Positions 1-6,268 of a stretch of DNA of 12,890 nt are shown piece after piece; positions within the stretch are counted from its first letter, which is position 1; the number at the start of each line of letters is the position of its first letter. Origin of the DNA: Pseudomonadota bacterium (GTDB lineage Bacteria > Pseudomonadota > Gammaproteobacteria > Xanthomonadales > Rhodanobacteraceae); NCBI GenBank assembly GCA_025351555.1, contig JANXVS010000084.1:1-12890 (forward strand), read 5' to 3'. The notes below the pieces were generated by a model. It worked only from the letters and a program-made list of their open reading frames with translations, had not been told where the DNA came from and ran no database searches. A program made the position numbers and the translations under genes.

Positions 1-132
1 CGCCTGCGCCGCAGCCTGATTGATGTCGGCGACGGCGATATGCGCACCATGGTCAGCCAATACCTGCGCGATGCGCTTGCCGATGCCGCTGGCGGCGCCG
101 GTGATCAGGGCGACCTTGTTCTTGACGCTCAT
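1..132 (-). CDS. Short-chain dehydrogenase/reductase, N-terminal part
   Basis: Only the first 44 codons are present; the gene runs off the left edge. The start is the ATG at 132-130, preceded by an AAAAGGA ribosome-binding site about 7 nt upstream. The peptide begins MSVKNKVALITGAASGIG. It has the classical SDR nucleotide-binding motif TGxxxGIG (residues 11-18) at the end of the first Rossmann strand. The sequence HIAVADI follows at the second strand, where an acidic residue normally selects NAD(H). The family carries out NAD(P)-dependent oxidoreduction in the cytoplasm. The N-terminus resembles 3-hydroxybutyrate dehydrogenases (second strand then DxNxxxAQA), but the catalytic Ser-Tyr-Lys region lies outside the window, so the substrate is unknown. 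It lies 37 nt downstream of the ntrX-like stop codon in the same direction, so co-transcription is possible. Confidence 0.85.
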   Translation of the reverse strand, partial: MSVKNKVALITGAASGIGKRIAQVLADHGAHIAVADINQAAAQA

Positions 133-169
133 ATTTTATCCTTTTCCACTTGTGGAATCCGCGCACACC

Positions 170-1546
170 TCATTCTTCACGGGCAATCGTTTTGACGTCG
201 ACCCCCAGATCGCGCAACTTGCGGTATAAATGTGTCCGTTCCATGCCGACCGCCTTGGCCAGCCGGCCGACACTGCCGCCTACCTGCTGCAACTGGCGCA
301 ACAAATAGGCGCGTTCGAACTGCTCGCGCGCCTCGCGCAGTGGCAGGTTGAAATCGATATCCGTCGTCTCGACGCGCGGTGCAGTCGCGATCGAACCGCC
401 GAATGCAGCATCGACTTCCGCCAGATCGACCTCGGCGGCACTGCCCATCACCAGCAGCCGTTGAACGAGGTTGCGCAACTCGCGCACATTGCCAGGCCAG
501 GGGTAATTGCGCAGGCGATTCTGCACCGCGATCGGGAAATGTCGGTACGGCAGCTTGTCGCGATTGGCGAAGAAATCGCCGTACAGACGCAGCAATTCGG
601 GAATGTCTTCGCTGCGTTCACGCAGTGGCGGCACCGTCAGCGGCACCACATTGAGCAAATAGTAAAACTCTTCGCGGAAACGCCCGGCATGCATCAGTGC
701 TTCAAGGTTCTGCGCGGTCGCGGCGATCACACGCAGATCCAGCGCCGCCGGCCCGCGTCCGCCACTGCGTACCAGCGCGCGCCGTTGCAGCACGCTGGCC
801 AAGCGTTGCTGCAATTCCGCATCAAGCTCGGCGACTTCGTCCAGGAACAGGGTGCCGCCGTTGGCTTGTTCGAGCAGGCCGTGCTGGATGCCGTCGGCAT
901 TCTCGATACCGAACAGCGCGGCGACCAGATGCTCGCGCGGAATGCTGCCGGGCGCGACCGCGATGAACGGCCGATCGCGACGCGGCCCGTGCTCGTGCAG
1001 CCAGCGCGCGAAAGATTCCTTGCCGGTGCCGGGCTCGCCCTGAATCAGGATCCAGGTATCGTGCTGTGCTAACTTTTCTAATTGACTACGCAGGGCTGTC
1101 ATCGCCTTGCTGCTGCCGACGGGCTCCAGCGGCAGCGCCAGATGCTGGCGCAGGCCCTCGTTCTCGCGCTTGAGGCGGCCGGCCTCGCGCGCGCGCTCGA
1201 TGGTCAGCAGCAACTTGGCCAGCGAGATGGGTTTTTCGACGAAATCGTACGCGCCCAGACGCGTCGCCTCGACGGCGGTCTCGACTGTCCCGTGTCCGGA
1301 CATCATGATCACCGGACACGATAGTGCGCCGGCGCTCGCCCATTCGCGCAGCAGACTGATGCCATCCAGATCGGGCATCCAGATGTCGAGCAGTACCACG
1401 TCGGGCCTTGCGCGCTGGCGCGCCTCACGCGCCGCCGCTGCCGATGCGGCGAGCACGACTTCATAGCCTTCGTCTTCGAGGATTTCCTTGACGGTCGAGC
1501 GGATATCCGGCTCGTCATCGACCACCAAGATGGGTCCGCTAGCCAT
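170..1546 (-). CDS. ntrX: NtrX-like response regulator (REC-AAA+-Fis HTH)
   Basis: This 458-aa protein is a two-component response regulator. The receiver domain spans residues 5-120, with acidic pocket D10/D11, phospho-acceptor D54 in DIWMPD, S83 and K105. The AAA+ domain spans about 143-365, with Walker A GEPGTGKE (170-177), Walker B GGTLFLDE (230-237) and YPWPGNVREL near 348-357. A Fis-type HTH lies at 423-447. The start at 1546 is chosen because residues before the receiver domain in the longer open frame are translated from group II intron RNA. The GAFTGA loop that contacts sigma-54 is absent: LFGIENADGIQHG stands in its place (211-223). That is typical of NtrX rather than NtrC, so it may not be a sigma-54 activator. 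NtrX normally pairs with the NtrY kinase in nitrogen, redox or envelope control. No ntrY is present here, because mobile DNA occupies the upstream side. ntrX is the best match; a related orphan regulator is possible. Confidence 0.85.
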   Translation of the reverse strand: MASGPILVVDDEPDIRSTVKEILEDEGYEVVLAASAAAAREARQRARPDVVLLDIWMPDLDGISLLREWASAGALSCPVIMMSGHGTVETAVEATRLGAYDFVEKPISLAKLLLTIERAREAGRLKRENEGLRQHLALPLEPVGSSKAMTALRSQLEKLAQHDTWILIQGEPGTGKESFARWLHEHGPRRDRPFIAVAPGSIPREHLVAALFGIENADGIQHGLLEQANGGTLFLDEVAELDAELQQRLASVLQRRALVRSGGRGPAALDLRVIAATAQNLEALMHAGRFREEFYYLLNVVPLTVPPLRERSEDIPELLRLYGDFFANRDKLPYRHFPIAVQNRLRNYPWPGNVRELRNLVQRLLVMGSAAEVDLAEVDAAFGGSIATAPRVETTDIDFNLPLREAREQFERAYLLRQLQQVGGSVGRLAKAVGMERTHLYRKLRDLGVDVKTIAREE

Positions 1547-1607
1547 GTCCACACCTGTGGCAAAAAATCGGGTAGGGATAGGCCATTGCTGGCCTACCCC
1601 TCCCTTA

Positions 1608-1641
1608 GAACCGTGCGTGCGAGTTTCCCCGCACACGGCTC
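1608..1641 (-). ncRNA. Group II intron domain V (catalytic hairpin)
   Basis: The 34-nt hairpin begins GAGCCGTGTGCG, has a GAAA tetraloop region and ends CGCACGCACGGTTC on the minus strand. The length, the AGC triad near the 5' side and the GAGCCG/CGGTTC closing arms are the signature of domain V. It lies only 4 nt after the stop codon of the RT gene, the usual position for an ORF carried in domain IV. A domain VI stem-loop follows immediately (about 1604-1572). This part looks intact, in contrast to the missing 5' domains. Confidence 0.88.
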
Positions 1642-1645
1642 GAGC

Positions 1646-3361
1646 CTATAACAAAGCCCCCGAAGAGGCCGGTTTCGTCGTTGCCAAACCAAGGCGATGA
1701 ACCTTCGTGTGGCAGACAGGATGCAATAGTACGCGATTGCTTAGGCTGTCCGAGCCGCGCGCCACCCGATATTGAATATGGTGGTCGTGCCAGCCCGTTT
1801 CCTTCGTGATCGCGCAGTTGCACACCGCACATTTGCCTGCTTGCGATTTGTACAGCGTTACCCATTGCTGCCGGTGACGCCTGTCGTTCAACAGACGTGT
1901 CTGCCGCAGAGTTTCCCCGTACATCTCGTCAGCCGGATCGAAGGGGTTGTAAGCCCCCTTGATCTTCGTGTGCCGCTGGATAGACGTACCGCTCAATTGG
2001 TACAACTTCTTCCAGACCTGTTTGCCGTCATCCTTATCCACTTTGGTTGCGAACACCCAGGATCGTGTCGCGATGGTTGGGAAGTATTTCTTCCTGACCC
2101 ATGCGCGATTCTTTCTCGGGTGCCGCCGCTTCGACCAGCACCAGAGCGCCCAGAACACCAGGTGCTCCATACGCGAGTACGCCGCTTTGGCCACCACGGG
2201 GCAGTGGTAGTTGGCCCAACCCCGTAGCATCGGGTTCAGCAGGTTGATGAGAACTTCCTGCTTTACCGTCTTGTTGGTGCTGATGACTTCCTTGACCTTG
2301 CGATAGAACGCTTGCGCGTTTTTCTTGCTCGGCTGGATCAGGAATTTTCCATTTGCATACTTGCGGAAATTCCAACCCAGGAAGTCAAAGCCTTCATCCA
2401 CGTGCGTGATGCGCGTTTTCTCTGTGGACAGTTGCAGCCCTCGCTCGGCGAGGAATGCTTCTACCCACGGTTTGATGACTTCATCGAGCACCTCTTTCGA
2501 GACGCCCGTGATGACGAAATCATCGGCGTACCGCACCACGTGAACGAGCAGCTTCTTGGCCTTCGTCACGCCCAATTCCGCACCGAGGTGCGCCATCAGT
2601 TGCGACTCCAATCCATTCAGCGCCATGTTGGCCAAGGTGGGGGAAATGATCCCACCCTGCGGTGTGCCAGCCTCAGTCGCCTGAAGCTGGCCTTTGTGGA
2701 TGACACCGGCCTTCAACCATTTCCTTAAGATGGCTTTGTCCATCGGGACATTGCGCACCAGCCAGTCATGGTTGATATGGTCGAAACAGCCTTTGATGTC
2801 TGCCTCCAGCACCCATGTTGCCGAGTTCTTCTTGGACAGGCAGACGAACAATTGGCCCATGGCATCGGCTGTCGAGCGATTTTGTCTGAACCCGTACGAG
2901 TTCGGATCGCTCCTCGATTCCGCCACAGGCTCCAAGGCCAGCAAGTACAGGGCTTGCATCGCCCTGTCGTGCATCGTTGGAATGCCCAACGGGCGTTCCT
3001 TGCCATTGGCCTTGGGGATGAAGACCCGCCGTAGGGGCCGGGCCTTGTATCCGCGCCGCTTCAACTCGCCGATGGCTTTCCAGCGGCGTGCAGGAGTGTT
3101 CCACAGCTCGCGATCGACGCCAGTCGTTCGCTTGCCTTGATTTTGCGTCACTCGTCGTACGGCTAATGCTTTGCCGCAAAACGAGCGGGTTAACAGCCGT
3201 TGCAAGGTTTTCGCCCTGCGCCAGTTGCCGACCAACGTTGCCTTCGCGATGCGTATCTGGATTCCTCGAACGTTCCGCTCGACCCGGCGCCAATCGACGT
3301 CGTGCCAGTGTTGCGGCGCGTTGGAAAGCGCAGACACGACCATGTGATCGTGTTCTCTCAT
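1646..3361 (-). CDS. ltrA: Group II intron reverse transcriptase/maturase with HNH
   Basis: This 571-aa multifunctional intron-encoded protein helps splice the intron RNA and copies it into DNA during retrohoming. The start is the ATG at 3361 (MREHDHM), preceded by AGGAAAG about 4 nt upstream; the open frame extends further but into structured intron RNA. RT domain landmarks are RRVFIPKANGKERPLGIPT (111-129), a D-x-KGCFD block near 188-194, GTPQGGIISP (232-241) and the catalytic YADD (278-281). The maturase X domain follows at about 340-440 (NPMLRGWANYH at 376-386). A C-terminal HNH nuclease has CxxC (511, 514), WHDHH (524-528), N542 and HPVCH (547-551). All motifs look intact, so the protein could be functional and might act in trans, though its own intron is missing domains I-III. 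The HNH type fits the chloroplast-like intron lineage (inference). Confidence 0.95.
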   Translation of the reverse strand: MREHDHMVVSALSNAPQHWHDVDWRRVERNVRGIQIRIAKATLVGNWRRAKTLQRLLTRSFCGKALAVRRVTQNQGKRTTGVDRELWNTPARRWKAIGELKRRGYKARPLRRVFIPKANGKERPLGIPTMHDRAMQALYLLALEPVAESRSDPNSYGFRQNRSTADAMGQLFVCLSKKNSATWVLEADIKGCFDHINHDWLVRNVPMDKAILRKWLKAGVIHKGQLQATEAGTPQGGIISPTLANMALNGLESQLMAHLGAELGVTKAKKLLVHVVRYADDFVITGVSKEVLDEVIKPWVEAFLAERGLQLSTEKTRITHVDEGFDFLGWNFRKYANGKFLIQPSKKNAQAFYRKVKEVISTNKTVKQEVLINLLNPMLRGWANYHCPVVAKAAYSRMEHLVFWALWCWSKRRHPRKNRAWVRKKYFPTIATRSWVFATKVDKDDGKQVWKKLYQLSGTSIQRHTKIKGAYNPFDPADEMYGETLRQTRLLNDRRHRQQWVTLYKSQAGKCAVCNCAITKETGWHDHHIQYRVARGSDSLSNRVLLHPVCHTKVHRLGLATTKPASSGALL

Positions 3362-3391
3362 GCTTCTTTCCTCAGGTTGACCCGAAAGAAA

Positions 3392-3422
3392 GGCGCATGG
3401 AGACCCCGAAGGGGCATGCGCC
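3392..3422 (-). ncRNA. Stem-loop upstream of the intron ORF
   Basis: GGCGCATG at one end pairs with CATGCGCC at the other, and an inner CCCC-TTC-GGGG hairpin sits between them. It lies 30 nt before the RT start codon, in the segment leading from domain III into domain IV. In group II introns such a domain IV stem near the ORF start often binds the maturase and covers its ribosome-binding site; that role here is inference. Confidence 0.55.
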
Positions 3423-3482
3423 CCGTTGGGGTGGTTTTGTATACATGCATCCAATGACTCCGGATACATTCCTGTTCCTGAT

Positions 3483-3499
3483 TAGCCCAACTTGAGCAG
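3483..3499 (+). repeat. Left terminal inverted repeat of the IS
   Basis: TAGCCCAACTTGAGCAG matches the reverse complement of 5483-5499 (TAACCCAACTTGCGCAG) at 15 of 17 positions. It marks the left end of the IS and lies 156 bp before the transposase start codon. Confidence 0.75.
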
Positions 3500-3581
3500 T
3501 TGGGAGCACGTTGAAGCGATTTTCGGAAGAGGTGCAGTAATCGGATCAGCGACTTGCGTTTCGCGGAGCGCTGATTTGGCC

Positions 3582-3596
3582 GTGTAGTGCCGACTT
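3582..3596 (+). repeat. 15-bp direct repeat, copy 1 (subterminal, IS left)
   Basis: TGTAGTGCCGACTTT occurs here and identically at 5428-5442, both on the plus strand, flanking the transposase gene inside the terminal inverted repeats. This copy starts 99 bp in from the IS left end and 43 bp before the transposase ATG. It may be a transposase-binding or promoter element; the function is unknown. Confidence 0.7.
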
Positions 3597-3638
3597 TGGT
3601 TGTTTTCTTTTGCCGGTTTCTCGGGTTTGATATGTGGC

Positions 3639-5408
3639 ATGTACTTACGCCACACGACCCGCAAGAAGGACGGCAAGATCCATCGGTACTGGCGTTTAGT
3701 CCGCAGCGTACGCGTCGGTCGTCGCGTGATCCAGCAGACGGTGGCGCATCTGGGCGAGCTGGATGAACACGGACGATTGCAAGCGCGCGCGTTGGCCCGC
3801 ACGCTGATCGGTGCGCCGGAGCAAGCACGGTTGTTTGATGATGGCAGCGCGCATCTGACCGTGCCGGTGCGCTTGAAGGGTGTGCGCGTGGAACGCTCGC
3901 GTCAGTTTGGCGACGTGTATCTGGCGCTCGCATTGTGGCGTGGGACGGGCCTTGCGAAGCTGTGCGAAGAGCTGCTACCGGCGGGCAAGGAGAGCGTGCC
4001 GTGGGCGACGATGGCCTCGGTACTGGTCGCGGCGCGATTGTGCGAGCCATCGAGCGAGCTACATATTGCCGAGGATTGGTATCGACGCACCGCGCTGTGC
4101 GATCTGTTGCAGCTGGATGATGCGCAGGTCAACAAGGATCGGTTATATCGTGCCCTGGATGAGCTGCTCGCGCATAAGGCTGCGATCGAAGCGCATTTAT
4201 CGCAGCGCTGCGGGGAGCTGTTTGCCATCCAGAACGAAGTGCTGCTGTATGACGTGACGAGCACCTATTTCGAGGGCCAAGCCGCAGCCAACCCCCTCGC
4301 GCAGCGCGGTTATTCACGCGATCATCGGCCCGACTGCAAACAGGTGTGTATCGCGCTGGTCGTCACCGTCGAAGGGTTCCCGTTGGGCTACGAGGTGTTC
4401 CCTGGCAACACCCACGACTCGCGCACCTTGCAGACGATCGTGGCCACGATGGAAGCACGCCACGGCGTCGTGGGACGTGTGTGGATCACGGATCGGGGCA
4501 TGGCAAGCGCCGCCAATTTGGCGTGGCTACGCCAGACCGGTAGACGCTACATCATCGGTGCACCCAAGTCCGAGCTGAAGAAGTTCAGCGCCGCGCTGGC
4601 CACTCACGCTGGCTGGCGCGCGATCCGCGAGGGCGTCGAGGTCAAACTCGTGCGCTGCACGGACACGGGGGACACGATCATCCTGTGCCGTTCCGCCGAT
4701 CGGCAAAACAAAGAACGCGCGATGCACGAGAAGTTCAGTGCGCGAATCGATGCGGCGCTCGCACGCCTGGCTGGCCGCATCGAACACTCGATCAAGCCGA
4801 TTGATCCGACCCAAGTCAACCGGCAGATCGGCCGGATCTTGCAGCAAAACCAGCGCGCCGCCGCGCGCTTCGATGTACGCCTCATCGCGGTCGACTGCGC
4901 CGCCGGATATCGCCTCCAGGTTCACATCAACACGCCGTTCGATGATTGGGCGGCGCTCTCGGAAGGTGCGTATCTGTTGCGTTCCAATATTACCGATTGG
5001 TCCGATCAGCAGCTGTGGAAGGCCTATATCCAGTTGACCCAAGCCGAAGCGGCCTTTCGCATCCAGAAAGATCAGCTGCGTGTGCGCCCCATCTGGCACC
5101 AGCGTGCCGATCGCGTCCAGGCGCATATTCTGGTCTGCTTCCTGGCCTTCGTGCTCTGGAAGACCCTGGAGATGTGGCAACAACGTGCCGGCCTGGGTAA
5201 CTCACCGCGCACCGTGCTCGAAGAACTCGTGCGTATCCAGTCCCACGATGTCGTACTGCCCACCACCACGCACGCAGACATCCGCCTGCGCTGTGTGGCT
5301 CAACCTGACGACGCACAGTCCGTGCTCCTTGAACGGCTCGGCATCGTATTGCCGAAACGCATGCGCATGACCGACCTTGATTTGCCCGCTGTCGCCGTCA
5401 GCGCATAA
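3639..5408 (+). CDS. IS1634-family transposase (DDE)
   Basis: This 589-aa transposase cuts and joins the IS ends. The ATG at 3639 ([13 protein letters not shown]) is preferred over an upstream TTG because families of this type start with this short basic segment; the ribosome-binding site is poor (GGGTTTGATATGTGGC). DDE catalytic residues are readable as D205 in [13 protein letters not shown]285 in VWITDRGM and E470 in [19 protein letters not shown], the last forming the Y-(2)R-(3)E-(6)K type signature of the IS4 superfamily. The large insertion between the second D and the E fits this group. A hydrophobic C-terminal helix (about 495-510) is usual. No frameshift or internal stop is seen and the length fits the family. 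It lies alone between the two inverted repeats. Confidence 0.92.
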   Translation: MYLRHTTRKKDGKIHRYWRLVRSVRVGRRVIQQTVAHLGELDEHGRLQARALARTLIGAPEQARLFDDGSAHLTVPVRLKGVRVERSRQFGDVYLALALWRGTGLAKLCEELLPAGKESVPWATMASVLVAARLCEPSSELHIAEDWYRRTALCDLLQLDDAQVNKDRLYRALDELLAHKAAIEAHLSQRCGELFAIQNEVLLYDVTSTYFEGQAAANPLAQRGYSRDHRPDCKQVCIALVVTVEGFPLGYEVFPGNTHDSRTLQTIVATMEARHGVVGRVWITDRGMASAANLAWLRQTGRRYIIGAPKSELKKFSAALATHAGWRAIREGVEVKLVRCTDTGDTIILCRSADRQNKERAMHEKFSARIDAALARLAGRIEHSIKPIDPTQVNRQIGRILQQNQRAAARFDVRLIAVDCAAGYRLQVHINTPFDDWAALSEGAYLLRSNITDWSDQQLWKAYIQLTQAEAAFRIQKDQLRVRPIWHQRADRVQAHILVCFLAFVLWKTLEMWQQRAGLGNSPRTVLEELVRIQSHDVVLPTTTHADIRLRCVAQPDDAQSVLLERLGIVLPKRMRMTDLDLPAVAVSA

Positions 5409-5427
5409 AGCACGTCGTTACCAGAAT

Positions 5428-5442
5428 TGTAGTGCCGACTTT
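5428..5442 (+). repeat. 15-bp direct repeat, copy 2 (subterminal, IS right)
   Basis: This is an exact second copy of TGTAGTGCCGACTTT, in the same orientation as 3582-3596, ending 57 bp inside the right IS end and lying 19 bp after the transposase stop codon. Because it lies inside the terminal inverted repeats it is not a target-site duplication. Confidence 0.7.
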
Positions 5443-5482
5443 TTGCCTATGTGCATGATTCCATTACATCGCTACATCGATT

Positions 5483-5499
5483 CTGCGCAAGTTGGGTTA
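5483..5499 (+). repeat. Right terminal inverted repeat of the IS
   Basis: CTGCGCAAGTTGGGTTA is the inverted partner of 3483-3499 (15/17). The open frame of the flanking TetR-like fragment reads through it and stops at TAG (5474-5472), producing a chimeric tail. Confidence 0.75.
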
Positions 5500-5666
5500 G
5501 CTTTCGCGCAGCTCAGCCCCAGATAGCCGTCGAACAACGCCTGCAACTGCGCGCGGGGATGGCCGGCGTGGGGCGCGATCGTGGCATCCCACCATTCGAA
5601 ATATCCATGTTCCTGTTCGCGCAGGTATTCGGCGACGAGGTCGTCTTTCGATGGAAGCTGCGATGA
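5500..5666 (-). pseudogene. TetR-family regulator fragment (interrupted)
   Basis: Read on the minus strand this gives SKDDLVAEYLREQ, then FEWWDATIAPHAGHP, then RAQLQALFDGYLG. These resemble the segment just after the HTH of TetR/AcrR regulators (SKDDLV start of helix 4, then helices 5-6). The DNA-binding HTH expected upstream is absent; sequence before residue S of SKDDL does not look like TetR, and an in-frame stop occurs at 5735-5733. The other end is cut by the IS. Only about 50 codons of the core remain, so it cannot work as a regulator. The family call rests on a short pattern and could be wrong. Confidence 0.45.
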
Positions 5667-5944
5667 GTGGGAACCGCCGGTGAATTTCCCCCAAGTTTGC
5701 TTTCCTACTTGTTGCCACTCGAAAGAGGCTGGTTAGGGTCGAGGCTGTGTGAAAACCTGGCGACAAATTTTTCTTTCATAAAAGTTGATCAAGAGTGGGC
5801 CACCTACGCCGATTTGGACGCATTCGATTTGCCGGACGCATGTTAAATCGACGCACGCGGCTCAACCTGTCGCCACGCGTTGCATTTTCATTGCAGTTAC
5901 TCTCTTGAGTGAAGGACCCGTCCGGGCCGGAACAAGGTCGAATG
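5667..5944. other. Gene-poor stretch with possible IS terminus
   Basis: No convincing gene was found in these 278 bases. GAGGCTGTGTGAAAACC at about 5740-5756, followed by an AT-rich segment up to about 5785, looks like the end of many insertion sequences (GGCTGTGTGAAAAC type termini). Short minus-strand peptides here, such as one ending RRRWPTLDQLL, have no recognisable domain. The remaining bases lead to the 3' end of the small secreted-protein gene; I see no clear rho-independent terminator. The IS-end call is by resemblance only. Confidence 0.3.
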
Positions 5945-6268
5945 CTACGGTAGCGCCTCGAACCCATCGCGAAAGATCACATCGTTCTCGTGCACGCCGG
6001 CCCAGAAACCGCTGCGCAAACCGTAACCGTTAGCGCCGCTCAATGCGCCAACTGGACTGGCGTCGGCCTGCGCAACGCTGCCATTGAGCGTGTAGGCGCC
6101 GGCGCCGCTCATGGCGACGCCGCCGGCGGCTGCCTTGTTCCAATGCAGATCGTAGCCGCCCCCGGATTGGGCGAGAGCCACGCTGGCAGCGGCCAGCGCG
6201 GCCGCGAGCAGCACACGCTGCGCAACTTTGCCTAGCGTCGCCGCGATGTCTTGTTGTGCGCCTTTCAC
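5945..6268 (-). CDS. Small secreted protein with FRDGFE C-terminal motif
   Basis: A 107-aa protein starting with GTG at 6268. That GTG overlaps the stop codon of the upstream S74-domain gene (GTGA), with GGAG about 6 nt before it, so translation is probably coupled. Residues 1-33 form a signal peptide: a charged start, a hydrophobic core VLLAAALAAASVALA and a likely cut before QSGGG. The mature part is glycine-rich (YDLHWNKAAAGG, then AGAYTLNGSVAQADASPVG, then ANGYGLRSGFWAG). It resembles the GGxYxLxGxxxQxDA...GGFW pattern of many secreted proteins of unknown function. The tail NDVIFRDGFEALP contains an IFxDGFE motif like those I associate with the C-termini of exported Lysobacterales proteins; sorting or recognition is a guess. 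It probably acts outside the cytoplasm with its coupled partner. No enzymatic residues are evident. Confidence 0.75.
   Translation of the reverse strand: MKGAQQDIAATLGKVAQRVLLAAALAAASVALAQSGGGYDLHWNKAAAGGVAMSGAGAYTLNGSVAQADASPVGALSGANGYGLRSGFWAGVHENDVIFRDGFEALP

Larger units (their letters stand above)
1572..3482 (-). mobile_element. Group II intron, 5'-truncated, HNH-encoding
   Basis: Reading on the minus strand, the element contains a remnant of the region before the ORF (3362-3482), the RT-maturase-HNH ORF, domain V (1641-1608) and a domain VI hairpin formed by GGGGTAGGCC and GGCCTATCCC. A probable 3' end is at the TAC at 1574-1572. An intact intron needs several hundred nt of domains I-III before the ORF. 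Only about 120 nt remain before an unrelated IS begins at 3483. No domain I sequence with a GUGYG-like 5' end is recognisable beyond the IS, so the RNA cannot self-splice as it stands. The 3' junction falls 25 nt before the ntrX start codon. The exact 3' boundary is inferred from the domain VI stem and could be off by a few nt. Confidence 0.8.
3483..5499 (+). mobile_element. IS1634-like insertion sequence (IS4 superfamily)
   Basis: The element is about 2.0 kb with one transposase gene and imperfect terminal inverted repeats of 17 bp (15/17 identical) at 3483-3499 and 5483-5499. The left flank is group II intron DNA and the right flank is a TetR-like fragment. The bases next to the two ends do not form a matching target-site duplication. 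The IS therefore either moved without a short duplication or was left at a deletion or recombination junction. A 15-bp sequence is repeated in direct orientation inside both ends. The transposase is intact, so the element may still be active. Confidence 0.82.

Noticed and set aside
230..1072. Plus-strand open frame of 280 codons
   Set aside because: It is antisense to the ntrX-like gene, whose domains and motifs are complete; no recognisable domain appears in the plus reading.
1547..1636. Longer N-terminus of the ntrX-like protein
   Set aside because: The extra 30 codons are translated from intron domain V/VI and the short leader; the receiver domain begins naturally at the ATG at 1546.
3358..4050. 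Minus-strand open frame of 230 codons across the intron-IS junction
   Set aside because: It overlaps the transposase on the opposite strand and spans an IS boundary; its Arg/Pro/Ser-rich product looks like a shadow.
3582..5442. 15-bp direct repeats as target-site duplication of the transposase element
   Set aside because: Better inverted repeats (15/17) lie outside them at 3483 and 5499, so the direct repeats are internal.
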